64,000 nt of DNA from Brevibacillus_F sp035644815 (GTDB lineage Bacteria; Bacillota; Bacilli; Brevibacillales; Brevibacillaceae), in contig DASQNU010000285.1 of assembly GCA_035644815.1 (NCBI GenBank), positions 3,521-67,520 of the forward strand, in the 5' to 3' direction. Positions 43,136 to 52,742 of this stretch are shown one piece after another (the first letter of the stretch is position 1; each line of letters starts with the position of its first letter). Under the pieces are notes generated by a model. That model saw only the letters and a program-made list of their open reading frames with translations. It was not told the origin of the DNA and made no database searches. A program made the position numbers and the translations under genes.

Positions 43136-43237
43136 TTTCACTAATTCCATAGCTACAACCTCCCCCCTCATCGACCTCTGAGCGCATCTTTCGCCCAATG
43201 CTCTTTTTCACTACGTTGACGAAAGGAAGGTATGTAT

Positions 43238-44200
43238 TTGAGCACGCTGATCTTTTCTTGTGCCGATTTTGATTTCCGCCAGCTCGAAGACGAGTCCTAC
43301 GAAATTCAGACAGCGGGCCATCTCTATCGAGTTGCGAAAAACGAGCAAATCGACGCTCTCTTTCGCAACATTCTGCCGCAATTGACCGGAACGGTCCCGG
43401 CAGATCAAGTCCTCTCCCCAACCGACTTGCAAATCCTGCAAAGTGTTGCTCCGCAATTGATGAAAATGGGCATCCTCTTTTCCCTCGATCAGGCCCATCA
43501 AGGCTATGTGGAAAGGGAAGCCGACCGCCAGCTCTACACCCTTTTGGCAAGAACCAAGGAAAACCCGCTCGACTCATTTATCCGACTCAAGCAGCTCAAC
43601 GTTCACCTCGCAGGCAATCTGGCCATGAGCCGCATGCTGCAGCCCTTGCTTACCGCCAACAGCTGCAAGGTTGCCATCGAGCCGGAGTTCCCGCTGCCTT
43701 CCATCGCGTCGATGGATTCCGCATCCTCATTGGTCATCGTTTCCTTGGCGCACACGCAAAAAGAGCTGCTCTCCTCCCTCAACAAGTACTTTCTGAACCA
43801 CCAAATTCGCTGGGTACCCGTCCTGTTTGATCCGGAAAAAATTACGATTGGCCCTTGGGTCTGGCCAGAGCGCTCCTCCTGTCTCTCCTGCATGGATACG
43901 CATCCGCATCACCCTCACATAGACGAACCAATCTCCTGGGATGTGGATTTGACCCGCACGTTTTTCAAAGGATGGACGTCTTGCCAATCCAATACGATGC
44001 ACTGGGTCGCCGCCATGCTCAGTATACAGATCAATCAGGCCTTCGGTTCCCTGACCAAGCAAACGCCTTGGGGTCGGATCATCGAATTCGACTGTCAACA
44101 GCTGACGCAGACCAATAAACGCGTCTGGAAGCACCCCTCTTGTCCGGTGTGTACGGACAACGCCAGACAACCGCAGCTATGGGTGGAGGCGACGCGATAA
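43238..44200 (+). CDS. E1-like (ThiF/Ocin-type) RiPP partner protein
   Basis: About 320 residues. TTG 43238 is seven bases after AAGGAAGG, while ATG 43232 abuts it. The N-terminus SCADFDFRQLEDESYEIQTA and following helix look like the winged leader-binding part of TOMM C/F proteins. Two zinc-type pairs, RSSCLSCMDTH and HPSCPVCTD, match the E1-like family. There is no Gly-rich ATP loop, so it is a binding partner rather than an adenylating enzyme. It probably presents precursor units to a YcaO. Overlaps the next gene by one base. Confidence 0.75.
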   Translation: MSTLIFSCADFDFRQLEDESYEIQTAGHLYRVAKNEQIDALFRNILPQLTGTVPADQVLSPTDLQILQSVAPQLMKMGILFSLDQAHQGYVEREADRQLYTLLARTKENPLDSFIRLKQLNVHLAGNLAMSRMLQPLLTANSCKVAIEPEFPLPSIASMDSASSLVIVSLAHTQKELLSSLNKYFLNHQIRWVPVLFDPEKITIGPWVWPERSSCLSCMDTHPHHPHIDEPISWDVDLTRTFFKGWTSCQSNTMHWVAAMLSIQINQAFGSLTKQTPWGRIIEFDCQQLTQTNKRVWKHPSCPVCTDNARQPQLWVEATR

Positions 44201-45960
44201 TGCAGACAGCCGCCCATTCTTTAGACAAGCAGCTCTTTTTGGCTGTAGCTACAGGGAATGAGTACTTGCAGCTTAAGCAGATGCCTGCCATGCCCTATAT
44301 GCCGCTTTACGCCTATGCATCCAAGCTGTCCTTTCAAGCTACGGACATGTACCAGATCGGGGTCAGCACGATCAAGGAGCATGGTGCGTCCGCCAGTATC
44401 AAACGTACCTTGGCAGCCTTCCTGCAGACCCAGTCCTCGTCTGATCCGTCATCCTCTTCGGTTTGGTATGAAGGGATTGGCTTGGAGCGAAGCGGTGTGC
44501 AGGCGGAGTTGTCCGGGTGTTACCAAGCGCTGGAGCGGTCCTGTGCCGCTGCTCTGGAACTGACGTCGCATCAGAGCATTCGCCTCGATAACTGGGAAGC
44601 TGATTTCCCCCGTTTTCACACGGTTCTGCGGAATATAGAAGATCTGGCTGGCACGGTGGAAATATACAAAGTCGAGGTGTATGGACTGCCTGGGATTGCG
44701 GCTGTTTTGCAGCTGGCTGAATTGCCGCACGTGCTGGGGGCCCTGTCACTTGGGTTGCATCTGTCTGCTGCATTGGAAAGAGCTGTCGAGCGTCTTTTGC
44801 ACACCTTTTCTCTGTATACCTACCAGCAGGATGCGGGAGTACGTCCTCTTGCAGCATGGTGCAGCACGCCCAAGGAGTCATGGCCGCCAAAAGCAGCTAT
44901 AGAATCGCTGACCATGTCGTGGACTGAGTTGAACCAGCAATATCCGGCGCGGGAAGCCGCAGTAGAGCTGGATACTTTGAGAGATTTGGTTCAGCGCAAT
45001 GGTTGGTCCTTGCACGCAGCCCCGCTTACTCATGAATTGCTGGACGAGCTTCAACTGCATGGGGTGTCCGTCCGGCTGGACCAGCTTCCGATGAGCTGCA
45101 GCGGATACGAGGACAGCCTTTGGTTCCTGCCGTTGGAGTGCCCGCTGCTGCCCTCCATGAAATACATGCCGGATGGCCGACAGGATACGGAGCTCTCCCG
45201 GCTGTACCACGAAAACTCAAAAATTCATGAGCATCAGCGGCCAGACGATTTCATTTTTCCTCCCTCGCTGATCGATCCTCACATGCAGCGCGTGATCAGC
45301 AACGGGGTCAAGGATTTTCGCTATGCCCCCATTCGTGTCAAACTCCCGGATGTCCGCGAACGCCGGACGATACCGATCGAGGAAGCGATCCTTCGGCGTC
45401 GCAGCACGCTGCCTTTGACAGAGAAGCCGATGTCGCTGGAAGAGCTTTCTCATTTGCTCTACTTTTCCTATGGTGTTACAGCGATCGCTCGCAACCGGCA
45501 GGAGGGGATCGTCAATCCGCTCCGGGCAGCTCCCTCTGGCGGCGCCCTTTATCCAGTCGATATGTACCTGCTGATCGAGCACGTGGAGGAGATGACCCCC
45601 GGGATTTATTACTACCATCCGCATGAACACGAATTGCTGCTCGTCACTGGCCGGTACCGGGCGCAGGATGTAAAGAACCACGTCAACGCCTCACACCGGT
45701 TGGAGATGGCTGCCATTACGCTGTTTTTTGTCGGAAACTTCCGGCGCAACCAGTGGAAATACAGGGAGAGAGGCTACCGGATCGTCAATCTGGATTGCGG
45801 CCATCTCGGCGAAAACTTCATCCTGGTATCTTCCAGCCTCGGCTTGGTCGCCCATGGACTGATGGGTTTTACCGATGATTTTTTCAACCGCTTGCTCCAG
45901 CTGGACGGTTCAGACGAAGCGCTGCTCTATATGATGTGCGTGGGCAAAGGCACACACTAA
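44200..45960 (+). CDS. SagB-type azoline dehydrogenase with long N-terminal extension
   Basis: 586 residues from ATG 44200 (TAATG overlap, GGTGGAGG upstream). About 390-585 is the FMN-dependent nitroreductase-like SagB domain: RRTIPIEEAILRRRSTLPLT, LYFSYGVTAIARNRQ, RAAPSGGALYPVDMYLLIEH and GIYYYHPHEHELLLV. The first 380 residues look like a degenerate second copy, as in several ThcOx/SagB proteins. It would oxidise azolines to thiazoles and oxazoles. Located between the E1-like and second YcaO genes. Confidence 0.85.
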   Translation: MQTAAHSLDKQLFLAVATGNEYLQLKQMPAMPYMPLYAYASKLSFQATDMYQIGVSTIKEHGASASIKRTLAAFLQTQSSSDPSSSSVWYEGIGLERSGVQAELSGCYQALERSCAAALELTSHQSIRLDNWEADFPRFHTVLRNIEDLAGTVEIYKVEVYGLPGIAAVLQLAELPHVLGALSLGLHLSAALERAVERLLHTFSLYTYQQDAGVRPLAAWCSTPKESWPPKAAIESLTMSWTELNQQYPAREAAVELDTLRDLVQRNGWSLHAAPLTHELLDELQLHGVSVRLDQLPMSCSGYEDSLWFLPLECPLLPSMKYMPDGRQDTELSRLYHENSKIHEHQRPDDFIFPPSLIDPHMQRVISNGVKDFRYAPIRVKLPDVRERRTIPIEEAILRRRSTLPLTEKPMSLEELSHLLYFSYGVTAIARNRQEGIVNPLRAAPSGGALYPVDMYLLIEHVEEMTPGIYYYHPHEHELLLVTGRYRAQDVKNHVNASHRLEMAAITLFFVGNFRRNQWKYRERGYRIVNLDCGHLGENFILVSSSLGLVAHGLMGFTDDFFNRLLQLDGSDEALLYMMCVGKGTH

Positions 45961-45978
45961 CGAATAGGCGGTGAATCC

Positions 45979-48234
45979 ATGAAAACAGAACAAGAACGCA
46001 ATGCGCTGCAGACACGCCCGCGGCTGCGCGAAGGCGTGAAGATGTACAGCGCGACGAAGGAATATGGCTACATCGAGACGCAAAAGGGATTGTACCGGAT
46101 TAAAAGCTCGCTGTTTTCTGCCTTTGTCGAGCACACCGTCCCGCTTCTCGATGGCAAAAACACGCTGCTGGAGCTGACAAAGAGCCCCCCTGCAGGGATG
46201 AACAGCAGCGAAGTGGAGAATTTTGTGGAGACCTTGACGACAAACGGCTTTTTGCAAAACGAGGAGGATTCCGCTGCGGCCTCTCACCAGTTGCCCGTTA
46301 CGGTCGTCGGGTTCGGCAAATTAGCGGAGCAATTTCATTCTTACATGCTGCGCCTGGGGATTTCGAATGTCGATTTCGTCTCCCTACAAGGCCAATCAGC
46401 AGAGTGGGAGCGTGACTTCCTACAACGAACTGGACTCACTGTCGTCGTTGCCGATACCTCACAGGATCCGCGCTGTATTCAATTCAATCGCTGGGCGATC
46501 CAAAACAATCTCGCCACACTCTTTGTCGGACTGGAGAAAAATGGGCTTGCTTATATCGGTCCGCTCTGGGAAGCTCACGCCTGCCTCCCCTGCTATGAGT
46601 GCTTGCAGCTGCGCTTGAATATGAACGACCCTCAAGGAAAGCTGCGTTACGAGTTTTCCCGCCATCTGCTGGACACGGGTCAAACACCTGTCGAGATCGT
46701 GATGGCACCTGCCTTTCGGGAGCAGCTCTTTGCAGCGGCTGGCTGGCACCTATGGCAATATGCGCACCAAACCGAACATGCGCATGATCTGAAGGGACAA
46801 GTTCTATGGCTGGAGGAAAACAGCACGCTTCCCGCACCCAAAGATGCTCTCTATCCCGTCCCGCGCTGTCCCTCCTGCCAGGAACGGCAAGCAAAGGAAG
46901 CTGCCCAGCTGCCGGACTATCCCAACGATCTGCGAAAAGCAGTCAATTCTCGCATCGGGCTGGTCAACAAAACCTTCGATCTGGAATTCTCGCCGACGGA
47001 TCCCAAGATATTCAGCTCAGCCAGTGTGACGCCTGAGCTTTCGGTCATCAACAGCTTGCTTCCGATGCTCGTGCATTCCGGAGCTGGCTACACCCCTGAA
47101 GCGGCTTTACACTCGGCGATTGGTGAGACGTTGGAGCGTTATGCAGGCTCTTTGTACGATGAAAAAGCGCTGCCGCTGGCAACCTGGAAGGAGCTGCCCA
47201 ATGCCATTCACCCGGAGGAATTCGCCCTGTTTTCCGCCGAGCAATACGCGCAGCCGGGCTTTTTGTATCGTCCTTTCAAGGAGGACACACCGATTCGCTG
47301 GACAAAAGGGACGGACCTGATCAGCGGCGAGGAGGTCTGGGTACCCGCAGCGATGGTCTATATCCCGTACCGACGGATCAGAGAGGAAACCAATATTACG
47401 GTCTCGCTGACGACGGGGCTCGCTGCCGGACCGACTTGGGAGCATGCGATCTTGACGGGATTGTACGAGGTCATTGAGCGCGATGCCTTGGCTGTCTCCT
47501 GGCTATGCAAACTGCCGCCGTGCGAGGTAAGCTCCGAGCTGATCGCCGCCAATCCGACCTTTGCCAGTGTTTTTCCCAAAGATACCGGGCTTACATACCG
47601 TTTCTTTGATTTAAGTCTCGACATCCCTGTCCCAGTTACACTGGCCATGATCGAAAACGTGGAGCAAGGGCGGACGATGCTGCGCATGGGCAGTGCCTGC
47701 CGCCGCAACCCGCTGGCGGCGATGGACAAAGCCATGTTGGAGGCGACCCAATGCTTCCCCTACATCCGCGCTCTCGTCAAAGACCATCCGCTCGGCGCGC
47801 CGGTGGCAGATTACTCCACCATCGATACGTTCCAAAAGCACGCCGTGTTCTATACCAAATATCCACAGATGCGCAAACAGGTCGGATACATCATGGATCC
47901 TGAGGTACAACGCAGCTTATCCATGCGCTCTACCCCGCTCCACTCTACTTTAGAAATGGCAGCGTCATTGGGAGAAGCCGATGCCAAACGAGATTTGCCC
48001 GCAGTAATCGATCGCTTGCAGAAAAACGGCTATCGGGCGATCGGGGTCGACCTGACGACACCTGATTTGCGGATGCTCGGTGTCCGGGTTGCCCGTGCTG
48101 TTGTCCCCGGACTTGTTCAACTGACCGGCAACCATCCGTACCGCTTGCTGGGAGGTCGCCGCTTGCAAGAGCTACCCCAAAAGCTTGGCTTTGCGTTGAA
48201 GCCGGACAATCCATACCCACACCCGTTTGCCTAA
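45979..48234 (+). CDS. Fused E1-like/YcaO azoline-forming cyclodehydratase (second copy)
   Basis: 751 residues, collinear with the copy at 38147-40399 over its whole length: LREGVKMYSATKEYGYIETQ at the start, zinc cysteines in LPCYECLQLRLNMNDPQGK and VPRCPSCQERQ, YcaO residues in AIGETLERYAGSLYDEKALP and TGLYEVIERDALAVSWL, and the end NPYPHPFA, which keeps PxPxP. The catalytic residues I can see are conserved in both copies, so neither looks dead. The two may act on different residues or as a heterodimer. Confidence 0.9.
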   Translation: MKTEQERNALQTRPRLREGVKMYSATKEYGYIETQKGLYRIKSSLFSAFVEHTVPLLDGKNTLLELTKSPPAGMNSSEVENFVETLTTNGFLQNEEDSAAASHQLPVTVVGFGKLAEQFHSYMLRLGISNVDFVSLQGQSAEWERDFLQRTGLTVVVADTSQDPRCIQFNRWAIQNNLATLFVGLEKNGLAYIGPLWEAHACLPCYECLQLRLNMNDPQGKLRYEFSRHLLDTGQTPVEIVMAPAFREQLFAAAGWHLWQYAHQTEHAHDLKGQVLWLEENSTLPAPKDALYPVPRCPSCQERQAKEAAQLPDYPNDLRKAVNSRIGLVNKTFDLEFSPTDPKIFSSASVTPELSVINSLLPMLVHSGAGYTPEAALHSAIGETLERYAGSLYDEKALPLATWKELPNAIHPEEFALFSAEQYAQPGFLYRPFKEDTPIRWTKGTDLISGEEVWVPAAMVYIPYRRIREETNITVSLTTGLAAGPTWEHAILTGLYEVIERDALAVSWLCKLPPCEVSSELIAANPTFASVFPKDTGLTYRFFDLSLDIPVPVTLAMIENVEQGRTMLRMGSACRRNPLAAMDKAMLEATQCFPYIRALVKDHPLGAPVADYSTIDTFQKHAVFYTKYPQMRKQVGYIMDPEVQRSLSMRSTPLHSTLEMAASLGEADAKRDLPAVIDRLQKNGYRAIGVDLTTPDLRMLGVRVARAVVPGLVQLTGNHPYRLLGGRRLQELPQKLGFALKPDNPYPHPFA

Positions 48235-48272
48235 ACGAGGAAAAATACGATATTCGAGAGGATGAAGAGAAG

Positions 48273-49049
48273 ATGAGAAGTGCAAAAGTGGTACTGACAA
48301 CCGACTTGATGACCAATGATGGATTCTTCGGAAAAAGCATTCATGAAGCGGTGAACAGCTATGTCATCAGCCCAGATCTGAAAGAATATACAGAGGGTAT
48401 CGAATGCTCCTATACATCTGAACTGGTGCGTGAAGGCGTGGTGCGTGTGAAATACACCAGCCACCTGAAAAATCTGCAAAAAACGATCTCCATCGTGCAT
48501 CGATATTCCTTTCCCTTGCTGCACGAATCACGGGAGATCGGTTATATCGTCACCCCCGAAAATCCATATGCCACAAGCGAGATCCTGATCGCACTGGGTG
48601 ACTATAAAAAAAATTACTTTAACATCGCCGTCCATGACAGCAGCAACTACATGATGTCCTGCGATGTGCTGGTCTATAACCAGAAAGGGGAGATCGGTCA
48701 CTACTACATGCCCGAGAGCGATTTTGTCTCCCCGCTGCCAATCAAGAACGCATCGATTGCAGAAACTCGGGACAAGGAAGGGCGCCGCGTATTCCGCACA
48801 ATGGTCGAACTCGGCGATATCACCGAACCGCAAAACATCCTGGTCGGCTACAACGCAAGCGGGATTACTACGACTGAAACGCATCAGGTCACACCGGAAA
48901 ATCCTGTCGTGATCTCCGATGTGCCGCTGGAGGATAATCCGAATCTCATCCCTGGCGACTGGCTGATCGGCATGACTGATGAGAAAAATCGTCTCCTGCT
49001 CAACGCCGTCGCACGCGTAGAAGCGGAGGTTGCGACATGCACCGCGTAG
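48273..49049 (+). CDS. Unknown protein of the RiPP cluster (258 residues)
   Basis: 258 residues, no signal peptide or membrane segment, not recognised. It begins AKVVLTTDLMTNDGFFGKSI and is rich in beta-type segments (VVRVKYTSHLKNLQKTISIV, EILIALGDYKKNYFNIAVHD). The C-terminal third has SGITTTETHQVTPENPVVIS, then IPGDWLIGMTDEKNRLLLNA. It follows the second YcaO by 38 bp and overlaps the next gene by 13 bp, so it is cotranslated with the modification enzymes. A binding, immunity or processing role is possible; nothing shows which. Confidence 0.65.
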   Translation: MRSAKVVLTTDLMTNDGFFGKSIHEAVNSYVISPDLKEYTEGIECSYTSELVREGVVRVKYTSHLKNLQKTISIVHRYSFPLLHESREIGYIVTPENPYATSEILIALGDYKKNYFNIAVHDSSNYMMSCDVLVYNQKGEIGHYYMPESDFVSPLPIKNASIAETRDKEGRRVFRTMVELGDITEPQNILVGYNASGITTTETHQVTPENPVVISDVPLEDNPNLIPGDWLIGMTDEKNRLLLNAVARVEAEVATCTA

Positions 49050-49909
49050 ACGCAGCCCGGGAAGCTGTGCAAAAAGCGTTTGCCTGGCTGGATCGCAGCT
49101 ATCAGGCCGACCAATCGCTCTTGCTTTTCGCAGATGATGCTTGGCTGAACCAGCTGCTGCTCTTTCGTTTTGGCAGTCAGTTTCCGGAGATTAGCCGCAA
49201 ATGGCAGGCGACTGTGGATGAACGTGTCGCGCAGATCAAACAAATGACGTTTGAGGATGTAGTCGATCATGGTGGTCAGACCTTGCACGAACGCATTCAG
49301 TTCGCTGACCAATTGATGGCGGTCGTGATGCTTACCCATTTGCTTTCCCGCTGCGAACCGACGGGCCCGGATACCAACAGGCTTCTCGCGAAAACTGAGC
49401 AGCTTTTTGCCACCTACGAGCAGCAAGTGCACAAAAGCGGGTTTCTCTATCAATACATGTACGCCTACAATCTGAAAAAATGCGGGCTCTCGGTACCCTC
49501 CTATTTTCAACTGACGGAGTCCTATGCCGGTCTTCCCCGGGAGGTAGCCTTTATCTTTCAAGCCTACTATTACACCCATATCCTCTTTGCGGATGCAGAT
49601 ATGCTGGAAATTCCCTCGATGCCTGCCGAGCCTTACAGCCACGTATTTGCCTTTATCCGGCAGCATGCCGATCTGGTCATGGGGCAAAACCTGCATGATC
49701 TCGTCAGCGAATTTGCCATCTGCATGGCTCTTTGCAACCTGCATGACGATGAGCTGTATCATCGCTTGCTTGATCATTTGCTTGCCCATCAGTCAGCGGA
49801 AGGCAATTGGCAACATCCCACCTATGATTTGCGAATCAAGCGGCACTGCGCTTATTTAAGCAATATCGCGCTGCTGGAAGTACTGACAAGGAGCGTGACG
49901 ACACGTTGA
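49037..49909 (+). CDS. Unknown helical protein of the RiPP cluster (290 residues)
   Basis: 290 residues after GGAGG. It is all helical with repeated pairs of helices, for example REAVQKAFAWLDRSYQAD, LMAVVMLTHLLSRCEPTG and DELYHRLLDHLLAHQSAEGN, then WQHPTYDLRIKRHCAYLSNI. The repeated helix pairs and the Gly-Asn-Trp turn suggest an alpha/alpha toroid as in prenyltransferase- or lanthipeptide cyclase-like folds; no zinc or DxDD motif is seen, so a catalytic claim is not made. Overlaps both neighbours, so its dose is tied to theirs. Confidence 0.65.
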   Translation: MHRVDAAREAVQKAFAWLDRSYQADQSLLLFADDAWLNQLLLFRFGSQFPEISRKWQATVDERVAQIKQMTFEDVVDHGGQTLHERIQFADQLMAVVMLTHLLSRCEPTGPDTNRLLAKTEQLFATYEQQVHKSGFLYQYMYAYNLKKCGLSVPSYFQLTESYAGLPREVAFIFQAYYYTHILFADADMLEIPSMPAEPYSHVFAFIRQHADLVMGQNLHDLVSEFAICMALCNLHDDELYHRLLDHLLAHQSAEGNWQHPTYDLRIKRHCAYLSNIALLEVLTRSVTTR

Positions 49910-52335
49910 TTCTTTGTCTGGAAAACGGGCTGGAGGCATTGATTGCCGAAAGCCCCTCCTCTCCGCTGATCACCATCCAAGCCTGGATCAAAGCAGGCAG
50001 TGCAAACGAAATGACTGACCAGTTTGGGGTCAGTCATTTTTTGGAGCATCTATTTTTAAGCCGACGCGAGCATCAATCCTCCGCTCTTTATCAGTTGGAG
50101 CAATCGGGTGCGCTCATCAATGGCACCACGAGCAAAGAGCATACTGTTTACAGCATCACCGCACAGCCTGAGCAGCTGCCGCTGGCGTTGCAGGTGTTGG
50201 CTGAAATGCTCCACACCCCTTTCTGGAACGAGGCGATGATCGAGCGCGAAAGACAAATCATTTTTCGTGAACTGGAGATGCGGCAAAGCGATCCTTCCTG
50301 GTTATTGCAAGAAGGGCTGCATAGACAGATCTGGGCTGATAACGCTTATGCCCATCCAATATTGGGAACGAGAGAATCACTCTCACAGATAGGGTATGCC
50401 CATCTGGAACAATTCTATCGTCGCTATTACACACCAGATCATGTTCAGCTGGTGATCGCGGGTGTCTCTTCGTCGAAGCTGATCACAGACGCTGTTATCC
50501 GGGAGTTTTCCCGGTTTGCCCGCAGCAGCAACGGTGAGGATCAGTCTATTAACAATAACGTTCTGGTTGCCCCTGCCTCCGGCTATTATCAACTGATCCG
50601 GGAAACATCCAGCCATCATGCGGCCGGTATGCTCGATCTCGATCCAACCTTTGAGAGGCAAATCATCGCGGAAGCTGCCGCAGAAATGATCCGGAAAAGA
50701 TATGGCTGTACGCTGGAGCGCATGATGACTCGGTTTGGCGGATTGTCTAAGCTGGGCTGGAGTGTACAGGCTGCAGCTTCCACTTCTTCTGACCCTTCCA
50801 TCATGCTCGCCCGTGTATCACAATCGACCGTTTCCGCAGAAGAATGGGAAACGCTCCGTCTGCAGCTGCTGCAACAGTATGAGAAGAAGCGAGAGCGTAT
50901 AGAGGGCAAAGCCCATCATGACGGACTCATGTGGCTCTATTATCGGCGTCTCGACAGCTTTGATCGTTACCGGCAGATGGTGCGCCGGATCCAGCCCGAG
51001 CAGATCGAAGAATATCTGGCGGAGTGGGGACAGCTGGCACAGCCAAACTCTCCTCGAGTCTCCTCTCACCCAGAGACTCGCTTGCGTCGGGAGCTACACT
51101 CATTCAGCCAACGCGCTCAGCTTCCTGATCAATCCCGACTGTTGATTCACTCTGTACCCGACTCTGCCATGACCGCAGTGGTCGTGGCTTTCCCCAACCG
51201 GACGATTCCCGACTGGCCCAAGCTGCCTGCCCTTCCTCACGCCTTATCACTTTACTGGGTGAATGGGTTGCTGCGGTCTGCGGGTACAAATGGCAATGAG
51301 GGCAGTTTCCTGCGTACTGGCGCCTCTGTGCAGCCTCTGGTAAAAGAGGACTGCTTCGGCATACAGATCAGCGTCTTGACCGAGCAATTGGGTGAAGCCA
51401 TTGATCGTTTGTCTTCCTTTTTATGTGCACCTGCCTTCCCGCCATCCATCTGGCCGAACGTCCAGCAATCGCTGCGAGCACAAGTGGAAGCCCGTGCCGG
51501 AACCCTTTTTGAGCAAATGCAAAAAGCCGCCCATTCCACTATGTTTCGCGGACACGTGTATGAGCATGCAATCTATGGAAGTGACGAATTTGCCAGACAG
51601 CTTGGTTATGAGCAAGTGGTCGAAAACGGTCTGGCTGCCTTCGCTTCGCCGATGATCATCAGTGTGTACGGGGGAATACCTGCCTTTGACATCGCTGACC
51701 GCTTTACCCGTCAGTGGAGCGATCGTCCCGCTCGATTCACCGTTCAGGAGTTGCTGCAGCCTGCTGACCTAGCTTTGCCCGAGCAACCTTCCAGACTTCA
51801 CTACGGCACGCGAGGTCAACAAGCCCATCTGCTCATCCAGACTCCAGGTGTACCGCTCACATCTCCAGACAAATTCGCCCTGCATATCACCGGCTCCATG
51901 TTGACCGGCAAAGGCGGACGGCTCTTTTTCCGTCTACGTGAGGAACAACAGCTAGCCTACTCCTTTACGGTGTTCAGTAAGGAATTTTTGGAGGCTGGCT
52001 ATGCAAACGGCTATGCCGTCTGTCCCAAGGAGCACCTGGAAACCGTAGAGCAGACGTTGTTAGAGGAATGGGAACGTCTGGCCTCTCAACCAATCGACGC
52101 TCATGAAATGCAGCGAGCCAAGGAGCGGTTGATCAACAGTTTTTTGATCAAAGGCCAAGCCAAATCCAGCAAGGCGTACATGCACTTGCTGTATGAAATG
52201 GCCAATGCGGGCGATGCCCCGCTGATAAATTACACCGACCAGATCCGTGCCGTTACGATGGAGCAGGTCCAGGAAGCAGCCAAGCGTTATTTGTTATCGG
52301 AGCGCCGTGTGACAGTGGTGCTGACGCCGATCTGA
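49906..52335 (+). CDS. M16 (insulinase/pitrilysin-type) zinc peptidase of the RiPP cluster
   Basis: 809 residues from TTG 49906 (TTGA overlap with the previous stop, AAGGAG upstream). The inverted zinc motif HFLEH is in FGVSHFLEHLFLSRREHQ near residue 45, with the distal Glu in ERERQIIFRELEMRQ about 75 residues on. The second half is a non-catalytic M16 repeat (LTGKGGRLFFRLREEQQLAY, as in M16C domains). The enzyme forms a closed chamber that cuts short peptides, which suits release of single cores from the repeat protein. No signal peptide, so it acts in the cytoplasm. Confidence 0.88.
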   Translation: MILCLENGLEALIAESPSSPLITIQAWIKAGSANEMTDQFGVSHFLEHLFLSRREHQSSALYQLEQSGALINGTTSKEHTVYSITAQPEQLPLALQVLAEMLHTPFWNEAMIERERQIIFRELEMRQSDPSWLLQEGLHRQIWADNAYAHPILGTRESLSQIGYAHLEQFYRRYYTPDHVQLVIAGVSSSKLITDAVIREFSRFARSSNGEDQSINNNVLVAPASGYYQLIRETSSHHAAGMLDLDPTFERQIIAEAAAEMIRKRYGCTLERMMTRFGGLSKLGWSVQAAASTSSDPSIMLARVSQSTVSAEEWETLRLQLLQQYEKKRERIEGKAHHDGLMWLYYRRLDSFDRYRQMVRRIQPEQIEEYLAEWGQLAQPNSPRVSSHPETRLRRELHSFSQRAQLPDQSRLLIHSVPDSAMTAVVVAFPNRTIPDWPKLPALPHALSLYWVNGLLRSAGTNGNEGSFLRTGASVQPLVKEDCFGIQISVLTEQLGEAIDRLSSFLCAPAFPPSIWPNVQQSLRAQVEARAGTLFEQMQKAAHSTMFRGHVYEHAIYGSDEFARQLGYEQVVENGLAAFASPMIISVYGGIPAFDIADRFTRQWSDRPARFTVQELLQPADLALPEQPSRLHYGTRGQQAHLLIQTPGVPLTSPDKFALHITGSMLTGKGGRLFFRLREEQQLAYSFTVFSKEFLEAGYANGYAVCPKEHLETVEQTLLEEWERLASQPIDAHEMQRAKERLINSFLIKGQAKSSKAYMHLLYEMANAGDAPLINYTDQIRAVTMEQVQEAAKRYLLSERRVTVVLTPI

Positions 52336-52483
52336 TCATTTGCACCACAGATATAGGGGCAGTCTGGAATCATGGTTGATCCGGAATGCCTCTTCTCATG
52401 ATTTATCCAATTTTTTACCATCATCATTTTCCATTTGGAAAGCCATAATAAGATTGTCAAAAATAACATGATGGAGGAATACG

Positions 52484-52690
52484 ATGTCTCAACAAATTGA
52501 TGTAGACAAACTTAAGCGGGCTGAAGCAGCATCTTCTCTGGCAAAAGACATGATTACACAGGCCATTGAGCAATCCTCTGCCAATCAAATCTTGGCGCAA
52601 GAAGCTTTAAAACAAGCAACGAACGAGATTTCACAAACACAAAAACTAATAAGTGAAGTACAATCCCAATTGCAAGGAAACACGAAATAA
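52484..52690 (+). CDS. Small alpha-helical hypothetical protein
   Basis: 68 residues after GGAGGAATACG. Almost all helix and rich in Ala, Gln and Ser (KRAEAASSLAKDMITQAIEQ, then ILAQEALKQATNEISQTQKL), with no Cys, so it is not a second RiPP precursor of the same kind. Stand-alone, 148 bp after the M16 gene, with its own terminator. Function unknown. Confidence 0.6.
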   Translation: MSQQIDVDKLKRAEAASSLAKDMITQAIEQSSANQILAQEALKQATNEISQTQKLISEVQSQLQGNTK

Positions 52691-52706
52691 ATCACTTCGG
52701 AAAAGT

Positions 52707-52738
52707 GTAGGTCTCGTTTATACGGGACTTTTTTTGTT
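52707..52738 (+). terminator. Terminator of the small helical protein gene
   Basis: GGTCTCG and CGGGACT form a short stem with one G-T pair, followed by TTTTTTT. On the other side it precedes the convergent DUF3160 gene end. Confidence 0.65.
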
Positions 52739-52742
52739 TCTG

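Noticed and set aside
52484..52690. Considered as a second RiPP precursor
   Set aside because: It has no Cys and no ATSCSS-like run, is helical throughout and has its own terminator.
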